Below, piece after piece: positions 46,756-52,539 of a stretch of 64,000 bases of DNA. A program made the position numbers and the translations under genes. Each line of letters opens with the position of its first letter. The first letter of the stretch is position 1. The stretch comes from CG1-02-35-72 sp045046885 (lineage in GTDB: Bacteria > Bacteroidota > Bacteroidia > Flavobacteriales > Flavobacteriaceae): the NCBI GenBank assembly GCA_045046885.1, contig JASFYX010000004.1, positions 66,854 through 130,853 of the forward strand. The letters are read 5' to 3'. The notes under the pieces are model-generated. The model was not told the origin of the DNA, did not search any database, and saw only the letters and a program-made list of their open reading frames with translations.

Positions 46756-46860
46756 ATATAAGGCATTGGGCGTTTTGAAACACCTAACTTTCAATTTACT
46801 ATGCCGTTTGTTTATATTCATAATGTTCATTTTAACTATCAGTCGCCCAATGTCTTATAT
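46756..46860 (-). repeat. 105-bp inverted-repeat (attC-like) structure 3' of the accessory gene
   Basis: The 17-base arms at 46756-46772 and 46844-46860 are complementary with one G-U type mismatch; read on the minus strand, the left arm contains TATAAGACATTGGGCG. The structure starts 20 bases after the stop of the PD-(D/E)XK gene, and TATAAC lies in the gap. Position and shape recall integron attC sites, but no GTTRRRY partner was found at the far side, so it is only called attC-like. Confidence 0.6.
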
Positions 46861-46880
46861 GAATTGTTATAGTCTTTTTT

Positions 46881-48182
46881 TTATTCTTCATCTGGATATT
46901 CTTTTTCTGTTACTTTAAATTCTTGATGATTTTTGAACCATCCTAATAATTCAACATCCTTCTTTATTTGTAACTCTTTCTCCTTTGCAAATGGCACTAT
47001 ATCTTTCAAAAGTCCCATTTTAAATTGTTTAAACTCGTTTGTAGTTGCAATCAAAATCATTGTTTTACTTTTGTAATTTGAGTAAACACAAAAACTGTCT
47101 AATGCAATTTCAAGAAGAGTATTAACCATTTCTTCTTGCATTTCTTGTGGATAAAAAGCAAACACAATTCCAGTTCCGTCAAAGTCAGCATATCTTCTTG
47201 CAAGAAAATCTCCTTTTGCATCCTTGTATGTGTCGAAGAATTGTAAGAAATTATTTGAAATGACCCTACGGTTAAATCTGTTAAATGACATAATCTCAGT
47301 TGCCAGTTCAATTGAATTTTCACTAATATTAGTCAAAATTTCTCTTTTTACAAGTTCGTCAAGGAAGTAACTATTTTTGTCTAACTCTCTTTTTGTTTTT
47401 ACTTGCTTTTGTTGATTAAAGTCTACCCAATTTCCGTCTAATTGAACAAACATTCCGTTATATTCCTTTGATTTTATATATTCAGGAAAAGTTCTTTGAT
47501 TTTTTAAATAATGAGCCAATAAATCGTGTTCAGTACCCGAAATTAATATACTCTGTTGCTCTGTTGGGTTAAATTTCTTTTGGGTAAATTCAAAAAACTG
47601 GTTTGCTGTTTCAACAGGAAAATCGTTTTCATCAGCGGGTAGAATTGTAACAGTCTTGTCAGAGAATAACTCTTCTCTTTTTCTTAAATATTCTAAAAAA
47701 TCCGGAATTGTATCTAGCTCTTGAATTATTGTCTGAAATGCTTCTTTGTCAAGAAGAGTAATAAATTTTTCGTTTTTAGTTTCTTTATTAAATGGGTAAA
47801 ATCTAACACCTTCACCAAGGTTAATAATTACTCTGTGTATGTTTTTAATTTTTTTCTTTGGAAACCGTTCAATTTCTCTTTTAGGATGCTTAATAAAAAT
47901 ATTTCTATCATTATTAAATAACTTTCTTTCTGCACCATAAATTTGTTTCACAGCTTTGTCAATTGTCCGTCTGAAATACCTTGAATAAAAGTCTTTAAAT
48001 TCATAATTTTTAACTGAAATAATAATCAAATTGTCCGAAAATAAAATCAGTAAGTCACAAATTTCTTTTTTGTCTCCATTTTCATCTTTGGGACTTGGGT
48101 AACACCAATGCTCTATGAAAGAATTAAAAGCAATTCTATTCACAAAATCTTCACCGATATTTCCTTTTTCTACTGAGTTCAT
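46881..48182 (-). CDS. PD-(D/E)XK nuclease-like protein of unknown function
   Basis: A 433-residue soluble protein. The N-terminal 60 residues carry a restriction-nuclease-like signature: an early Glu in GNIGEDFVNR, then EICDLLILFSDNLIIISVKNY, where Asp and the SVK lysine have the D-(x)n-xxK spacing of PD-(D/E)XK folds. RTIDKAVKQIYGAERKLF follows. I recall similar uncharacterised proteins with the same CDLL/QIYGAER pattern in other bacteria, but none with a known role. The C-terminal 250 residues match nothing I recognise. It is an accessory gene with no partner, ending next to an attC-like structure. Confidence 0.7.
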   Translation of the reverse strand: MNSVEKGNIGEDFVNRIAFNSFIEHWCYPSPKDENGDKKEICDLLILFSDNLIIISVKNYEFKDFYSRYFRRTIDKAVKQIYGAERKLFNNDRNIFIKHPKREIERFPKKKIKNIHRVIINLGEGVRFYPFNKETKNEKFITLLDKEAFQTIIQELDTIPDFLEYLRKREELFSDKTVTILPADENDFPVETANQFFEFTQKKFNPTEQQSILISGTEHDLLAHYLKNQRTFPEYIKSKEYNGMFVQLDGNWVDFNQQKQVKTKRELDKNSYFLDELVKREILTNISENSIELATEIMSFNRFNRRVISNNFLQFFDTYKDAKGDFLARRYADFDGTGIVFAFYPQEMQEEMVNTLLEIALDSFCVYSNYKSKTMILIATTNEFKQFKMGLLKDIVPFAKEKELQIKKDVELLGWFKNHQEFKVTEKEYPDEE

Positions 48183-48190
48183 TATCTTAG

Positions 48191-48387
48191 TAATGAATTA
48201 AATCGTACGGTAAGCGAATTTAAACTTTTTACAGTTTAATAGCAATATTTTTGTAATATATTTATAATAAAGTTGTTATAGGATGTCTTTGCGAGGAGTC
48301 CCGATAGCTATTGGGTTGACGTGGCCTGCCCGTACCGAAAAGGTACGTTCGGGCGGGCAATCTTTTTATAATAGTAACAATGCTCAA
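48191..48387. repeat. left extension of repeat copy A (weak homology with 49881-50050)
   Basis: Beyond the gap-free 229-bp block, copy A continues toward the accessory gene's ATG. It shares TAATGAATTAWATCGTWCG, then AAGCGAATTTAAACTTTTT, an AT-rich stretch and GTCTTTGCGAG, in the same order as copy B at 49881-50050. Spacings differ by indels. It ends 9 bases above the ATG of the PD-(D/E)XK gene. With the 229-bp repeat this fills a 435-base gap without an intact gene. Confidence 0.65.
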
Positions 48388-48428
48388 GAGATAACCACGT
48401 CCACGCAAAAGCGTGGTCTCGTTAAGAC
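48285..48428. repeat. long-hairpin repeat A1 (BIME-like)
   Basis: Arms GTCTTTGCGAG... and ...CTCGTTAAGAC enclose about 140 bases, including inner palindromes CCCGATAGCTATTGGG and GTACCGAAAAGGTAC. It is the first of two tandem elements in copy A. Confidence 0.7.
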
Positions 48429-48441
48429 GTTTCTTTTTTCC

Positions 48442-48540
48442 GTCTTTGCGAAGGACGACTAAAAGGAGGACTGTGGCAATCTCTTTATAATAGTAACAAT
48501 GTTCAAGAGATAACCACGTCACTGCGTTCCTCGTTAAGAC
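48442..48540. repeat. long-hairpin repeat A2
   Basis: A 99-base imperfect inverted repeat: GTCTTTGCGAAGGACG and GTGGCAATCTCTT on the left pair with AAGAGATAACCAC and CGTTCCTCGTTAAGAC on the right. It is nearly identical to B2 at 50105-50203. Confidence 0.75.
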
Positions 48541-48558
48541 ATTTGCTAGTAGAATAAA

Positions 48559-48616
48559 TTAGTACTCAGTCTTATCCTCTAAACTTTCCCATTTATTAAA
48601 AGGCTTTAAAGCGGTA
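48559..48616 (-). pseudogene. stranded 3' end of a guanine-deaminase gene
   Basis: Minus-strand codons here read ALKPFNKWESLEDKTEY followed by TAA. The intact deaminase (50222-50698) ends ALEPFNKWEALEDKTEY. Only two residues differ over 17, although there are ten base changes. The rest of the gene is absent and the Fic stop codon abuts the fragment. It is a relic of the event that placed Fic here. Confidence 0.88.
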
Positions 48617-48617
48617 G

Positions 48618-49760
48618 TTAATTTTCATTTCTGTTAAATAAGTCAAAATATTCCTTAAAGATAAATTTTCTATTTCTTTTAAATCCTGTGTATTCTTGAA
48701 TTATATTTAATTTTTCAAAGTCCACCAATAATCTATTTGCTGTTGAATGTGCAATACTTAATTCTTCTACTAATTTATTTGATGTGATAATTGGATTTTG
48801 GAACAGTACTTTAAGCACTTTCATTCCTTTTTCTGTTTTGCTTCCTAATTTTGGTAGTCTTTCGTTTTCAATATCTGATTTCAATGTTATGATATCTTTA
48901 AATACTTGTATTGATGATTTAGATGTTTCAATTACGCCAACTAAGAAAAATGTAATCCATTGTTCCAAATCATTGTTTAATCTCGCTTGCATTAAATTAT
49001 CGTAGTAATAACTTCGATGTTTTTCAAAGAAATCTGACAAATACAATGCAGGCTTTTTCAAAATATCATTACTTACTAAATAAAGTGTTATTAATAACCT
49101 TCCTAGTCTTCCATTACCGTCAAGAAATGGGTGAATAGTTTCAAATTGATAATGTGCAATAGCAATTTTTATTAAATGCGGAACATAATTATCATTGTCG
49201 TTTAAAAACAGTTCTAAATCACTCATTAAATCTGCTAATTCATTGTGGTGTGGTGGAATAAATATGGCGTCTTTTAAAGCCGCACCAATCCAATTTTGAC
49301 TTTTTCTAAATTCTCCCGGTAATTTATGTTTTCCCCTTACACCTTTTAATAATATTTTATGTGTGTTTTTTATCAATCTGTTTGATAAAGGCAGTTTTTC
49401 AAGTTCAGTAATTGAGTAGTTTATTGCGTTGATGTAATTCTGTACTTCAATCCAATCATTTCTCTTTTCGGGGTTAATTTCTTCTTCTTTCAAAAGGACT
49501 TCTTCCATATTGGTTTTTGTTCCTTCGATTTTACTTGAAGTCATTGCTTCTTTTGATATGTGCATTTTGATAAAAAAATCAACATCTGGGATTAGTTGAG
49601 AGAATGCATTTAATTCTCCTAATAATCTATTTGCTTCTGATAATAATAAGTTGATTTTTGGTGAAGAAATTATCCATTCCTTTGTTACTTTTTCAGGTGA
49701 AAAAGAGGAATATTCAATCTGTTTTACATATTTACCTGCAATGAAATCTTTAATATCCAT
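48618..49760 (-). CDS. class II Fic-family AMP-transferase with C-terminal winged helix
   Basis: A 380-residue Fic protein. The N-terminal inhibitory helix carries S75-SKI-E79-G80, fitting (S/T)xxxE(G/N), so it is class II and self-inhibited. The catalytic motif HPFLDGNGRLGR is at 210-221 with His210 intact. The C-terminus (about 310-370) looks like a winged helix (SNKLVEELSIAHSTANRLLVDFEKLNII), suggesting DNA binding and self-control. Such enzymes AMPylate proteins, possibly themselves. No antitoxin gene lies beside it. It is flanked by 229-bp direct repeats containing the end of the neighbouring deaminase gene, a sign of recent acquisition. Confidence 0.93.
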   Translation of the reverse strand: MDIKDFIAGKYVKQIEYSSFSPEKVTKEWIISSPKINLLLSEANRLLGELNAFSQLIPDVDFFIKMHISKEAMTSSKIEGTKTNMEEVLLKEEEINPEKRNDWIEVQNYINAINYSITELEKLPLSNRLIKNTHKILLKGVRGKHKLPGEFRKSQNWIGAALKDAIFIPPHHNELADLMSDLELFLNDNDNYVPHLIKIAIAHYQFETIHPFLDGNGRLGRLLITLYLVSNDILKKPALYLSDFFEKHRSYYYDNLMQARLNNDLEQWITFFLVGVIETSKSSIQVFKDIITLKSDIENERLPKLGSKTEKGMKVLKVLFQNPIITSNKLVEELSIAHSTANRLLVDFEKLNIIQEYTGFKRNRKFIFKEYFDLFNRNEN

Positions 49761-49775
49761 TTATTATTATTTTTG

Positions 49776-49783
49776 CAAATATA
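49776..49783 (-). promoter_or_regulatory. -7 promoter element of fic
   Basis: On the minus strand TATATTTG, an exact TAnnTTTG match, lies 15 bases before the ATG. Confidence 0.6.
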
Positions 49784-49789
49784 GGAATT

Positions 49790-49823
49790 TATATTTTCAT
49801 TTTTATTGATTTGTGAAAATATA
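49790..49823. promoter_or_regulatory. inverted repeat upstream of fic, operator candidate
   Basis: TATATTTTCA (49790-49799) and TGAAAATATA (49814-49823) are a perfect 10-bp inverted repeat with a 14-base spacer, just above the -7 element; flanking GAATT and AATTC extend it, and another TTTTCA follows at 49834. It is placed where a repressor would block transcription. The winged helix of Fic itself is the obvious candidate binder (inference). Confidence 0.5.
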
Positions 49824-49880
49824 ACAATTCTTGTTTTCATTTGGGGTATTACCGCTAATGTTAAGATATGATATCGTTTT

Positions 49881-50050
49881 AATGAATTATATCGTTCGAT
49901 ACTTGTCTGCCTTAGGCGTGAAGCGAATTTAAACTTTTTTATAATTAAAAGCAATAAAAAGTTAAAGCATTTATTATAAATATATTAAATGGTTTGCGTC
50001 TTTGCGAGCGCAGCGTGGCAATCTCTCAGTAGTGTGTAACAAGACATCAT
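49881..50050. repeat. extension of repeat copy B between fic and the deaminase gene
   Basis: Shares TAATGAATTATATCGTTCG (with one extra 20-base stretch afterwards), AAGCGAATTTAAACTTTTT and GTCTTTGCGAG with 48191-48387. With copy B and the fic promoter region it makes up a 461-base gap that holds repeats and regulatory signals but no gene. Confidence 0.65.
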
Positions 50051-50091
50051 GAGATAACCACGCCCACGCAAAAGCGTGGCCTCGTTAAGAC
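49998..50091. repeat. long-hairpin repeat B1
   Basis: Arms GTCTTTGCGAGCGCAGCGTGG and CCTCGTTAAGAC around a 60-base middle. The outer arms match A1, but the centre differs, so this family conserves arms more than loops. Confidence 0.7.
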
Positions 50092-50279
50092 GTTTCTTTT
50101 TTCCGTCTTTGCGAAGGACGACTAAAAGGAGGACTGTGGCAATCTCTTTATAATAGTAACAATGTTCAAGAGATAACTACGTCACTGCGCTCCTCGTTAA
50201 GACATTTATTAGTAGAATAAATCAGTACTCAGTCTTGTCCTCTAGGGCCTCCCATTTATTAAAAGGCTCTAAGGCGATA
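50051..50279. repeat. 229-bp direct repeat, copy B (contains the true deaminase 3' end)
   Basis: Counterpart of 48388-48616. Its last 58 bases are the end of the intact deaminase gene, so this is the ancestral context and copy A is the duplicated or imported one. Confidence 0.9.
50105..50203. repeat. long-hairpin repeat B2
   Basis: A 99-base inverted repeat, differing from A2 by only a few bases. It lies 19 bases after the deaminase stop and may act as a 3'-end stabiliser for that message. Confidence 0.75.
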
Positions 50280-50698
50280 TCTCTGGCACATTGCTCAAAG
50301 GGAATACTGCGTTTGTCGAAATCTAAAGCAATTTCTTTATAGATAAAGGCGTCGTCAAAACCAATTTTAGCGGCATCGGCTTTGGTACTGCCATAAAAAA
50401 CCTTATCGGGTCTGGCCCAATAAATAGCACCGAGACACATAGGGCAGGGCTCACAAGAAGTATAAATTATACATCCTGTTAACTGAAAAGATTTTAAGTT
50501 TTTACACGCTTCGCGAATAGCAGTCACTTCGGCATGGGCAGTTGGGTCGTTGGTAGAGGTTACTTTATTATTACCGCTGCCAATTATTTTACCATCTTTG
50601 ACTATGACGCAACCAAAAGGACCTCCTTCGTTGTTGTCCATGCCATTTAAGGCTGCCTTTACGGCAGCCTTAATAAATTTTTTATGTGTGTTTTCCAT
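50222..50698 (-). CDS. guaD: guanine deaminase-like nucleoside/base deaminase
   Basis: A 158-residue zinc deaminase of the CDA fold. HAE in PTAHAEVTAIREACKN and PCPMC in SCEPCPMCLGA form the zinc site. The features IYWARPDKVFYG, DAAKIGFDDAFIY and the tail EPFNKW fit the Bacillus GuaD (guanine deaminase) group rather than TadA, where the tail differs. It converts guanine to xanthine. It starts 3 bases after fumC. Its last 17 codons are duplicated 1663 bases away beyond fic, which makes this 3' end the insertion hot spot. Confidence 0.88.
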   Translation of the reverse strand: MENTHKKFIKAAVKAALNGMDNNEGGPFGCVIVKDGKIIGSGNNKVTSTNDPTAHAEVTAIREACKNLKSFQLTGCIIYTSCEPCPMCLGAIYWARPDKVFYGSTKADAAKIGFDDAFIYKEIALDFDKRSIPFEQCARDIALEPFNKWEALEDKTEY

Positions 50699-50701
50699 AT
50701 A

Positions 50702-52099
50702 TTATTTTAAGCTTCCAACCATATCTTCGGGTTTAACCCAAGCATCAAATTCAGAGGCTGTTAAAAAGCCCAAATTTACGGCTTCTTCTTTTAAAGTCGT
50801 GCCATTTTTATGCGCTGTTTTAGCAATTTTAGCGGCTTTTTCGTAACCAATTTTTGGATTAAGAGCTGTTACCAACATCAAAGAATTGTTGAGTAATTCT
50901 TTAATACGTTCGTAATTAGGCTCAATTCCTACCACACAATTTACATTAAATGATAGGCAAGCATCCCCAATAAGTTGGGCTGATTGTAAAATGTTTGCAG
51001 CCATAACAGGTTTAAATACATTCAGTTCAAAATGACCAGTAGCGCCTCCCATAGTAATAGCCACATCGTTACCCATAACTTGTGCCGCTACCATTGTAAG
51101 CGCTTCAGATTGTGTTGGATTGACTTTTCCTGGCATAATAGAAGAACCAGGTTCGTTGGCGGGAATCATAATTTCGCCAATACCTGAACGTGGGCCAGAA
51201 GCTAATAAACGAATATCGTTGGCAATTTTCATACAGCTAACAGCTAATTGTTTTAAAGCGCCATGAGTTTCTACTATCGCATCGTGAGCTGCTAAAGCTT
51301 CGTATTTATTTTCGGCAGTTTTAAAAGGCAAATTGGTGAAATCGGCAATGTATTTAGCAACGAGAACGTCATAACCTTTTGGGGTGTTGATACCTGTTCC
51401 TACGGCAGTTCCGCCTAAGGCAAGTTCTGATAAATGTTCTAAGGTATTTTCTAAAGCTTTTAAACCGTGCGTTAATTGCGAAGCGTAGCCACTAAATTCT
51501 TGTCCCAATGTTAAAGGTGTAGCGTCCATTAAATGGGTACGGCCAATTTTTACCACATTAGCAAATGCTTTACTCTTTGCTAATAAGCCATCGCGTAAAG
51601 CGGTGACACCCGGAATAGTAACATCAATAATTTTTTTATAGGCCGCAATGTGCATACCCGTTGGAAAAGTGTCATTTGAAGATTGTGATTTATTGACGTC
51701 ATCGTTAGGATGGATAATTTTTTGAGTATCAGTCAATTTACCACCACTATTAAAATGCGCTTTGTTGGCAATAACTTCATTACAGTTCATATTGCTCTGC
51801 GTACCAGAACCGGTTTGCCAAATGACAAGCGGAAATTCGTCGAAAAGTTTACCTTCTAAAATTTCATCGCAAACTTGCGCAATAGCATCTCTTTTGTCTT
51901 CAGATAAAACGCCTAAGTTGCAATTTGCAAAAGCTGCGGCTTTTTTTAAGTAAGCAAAACCTACAATTATTTCTTTAGGCATAGAGGCCGGAGGTCCTAT
52001 TTTAAAATTATTGCGTGAACGTTCTGTTTGGGCGCCCCAAAAACGGTTTTCGGGAACTTGTACTTCGCCAATCGTGTCATGTTCTATTCTGTATTTCAT
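50702..52099 (-). CDS. fumC: class II fumarate hydratase
   Basis: A 465-residue class II fumarase of the citric acid cycle (fumarate to malate), iron-independent and tetrameric. WQTGSGTQSNMNCNEVIAN, SQSSNDTFPTGMHIA, IGRTHLMDATPLTLGQE and the signature GSSIMPGKVNPTQSE are all present. Length is standard. It heads the fumC-guaD pair. Confidence 0.97.
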   Translation of the reverse strand: MKYRIEHDTIGEVQVPENRFWGAQTERSRNNFKIGPPASMPKEIIVGFAYLKKAAAFANCNLGVLSEDKRDAIAQVCDEILEGKLFDEFPLVIWQTGSGTQSNMNCNEVIANKAHFNSGGKLTDTQKIIHPNDDVNKSQSSNDTFPTGMHIAAYKKIIDVTIPGVTALRDGLLAKSKAFANVVKIGRTHLMDATPLTLGQEFSGYASQLTHGLKALENTLEHLSELALGGTAVGTGINTPKGYDVLVAKYIADFTNLPFKTAENKYEALAAHDAIVETHGALKQLAVSCMKIANDIRLLASGPRSGIGEIMIPANEPGSSIMPGKVNPTQSEALTMVAAQVMGNDVAITMGGATGHFELNVFKPVMAANILQSAQLIGDACLSFNVNCVVGIEPNYERIKELLNNSLMLVTALNPKIGYEKAAKIAKTAHKNGTTLKEEAVNLGFLTASEFDAWVKPEDMVGSLK

Positions 52100-52127
52100 G
52101 GTAATATGATTTTATATAAATAACAGA

Positions 52128-52135
52128 CAAAGTTA
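52128..52135 (-). promoter_or_regulatory. -7 promoter element of fumC-guaD
   Basis: On the minus strand TAACTTTG, an exact TAnnTTTG match, 28 bases before the fumC ATG. Confidence 0.5.
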
Positions 52136-52260
52136 CAAAATAGCCCAAATACAAAGATGAGAAATGTCAGTTTTATCTCTCAAACATATTTTAAATCTGA
52201 GTTCGATCCAAGGTTTAATTTTCAGAATCTCAAGAAAAGGTGAGATTTATTAAACAAAAT

Positions 52261-52291
52261 TTTGTGTAAATCAAATTATAATTTACTTTTG
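52261..52291 (+). promoter_or_regulatory. promoter of the 54-residue membrane protein
   Basis: TTTG at 52261-52264 and TACTTTTG at 52284-52291 with 19 bases between: one of the best promoter matches in the window. It is followed by a 28-base leader. Confidence 0.8.
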
Positions 52292-52319
52292 GCAAAAGTT
52301 TTAATACAAAGCAAATACT

Positions 52320-52484
52320 ATGGAATTTCAACAGTTTTTAGGTTTACTCATCTTTTTATTCATTTTTACAGCCGGATTTTGGTTGATGTTGTTTTTATTG
52401 TCGTTTGTTGTCCCTTATTGGCTCATGGGCAGTTGGGGAGAAAGATGGAAAGAACATCGTGAAGCTAAAAAAGCTAAAAAGTAA
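52320..52484 (+). CDS. small membrane protein, 54 residues, function unknown
   Basis: A short gene with its own strong promoter and terminator. The protein begins MEFQQFLGLL, has a hydrophobic helix of about 28 residues (7-36) rich in Phe and Leu, and ends in a charged tail (GERWKEHREAKKAKK). It most likely spans the inner membrane once with the basic tail in the cytoplasm. No family is recognised. The real coding frame is supported by the promoter, the ATG spacing and the hairpin terminator 28 bases after the stop. Confidence 0.75.
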   Translation: MEFQQFLGLLIFLFIFTAGFWLMLFLLSFVVPYWLMGSWGERWKEHREAKKAKK

Positions 52485-52511
52485 ATTTCAGTTAAAATAA
52501 ACGTTAATAGA

Positions 52512-52539
52512 AGAGGTTGCCACGGCAGCCTCTTTTTTA
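52512..52539 (+). terminator. terminator of the small membrane protein gene
   Basis: AGAGGTTGCC pairs with GGCAGCCTCT (one G-U) and is followed by TTTTTT. It reaches the stop of the convergent receptor gene at 52537. Confidence 0.85.

Larger units (their letters stand above)
48388..48616. repeat. 229-bp direct repeat, copy A
   Basis: Matches copy B (50051-50279) at a constant offset of 1663 bases with no gaps; I count 16 mismatches, so about 93 percent identity. The first 171 bases (non-coding) have 6 differences, the last 58 (deaminase tail) have 10. The end of the homology falls 1-2 bases before the stop codon of Fic. Confidence 0.9.

Noticed and set aside
46756..46860. True integron attC site
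   Set aside because: The layout fits but the GTTRRRY box on the far side is absent and no IntI gene is in the window; kept only as attC-like.
48262..48522. 86-codon minus-strand reading frame
   Set aside because: It lies wholly within the long-hairpin repeats and encodes no plausible protein.
49869..49880. Third LacI-like operator above fic (GATATCGTTTT)
   Set aside because: Only one half-site matches the pfkA/pta palindromes; the other half is not conserved.
48285..50203. CRISPR array
   Set aside because: The repeats are 99-140-base inverted repeats in pairs, without regular 30-base spacers or cas genes.
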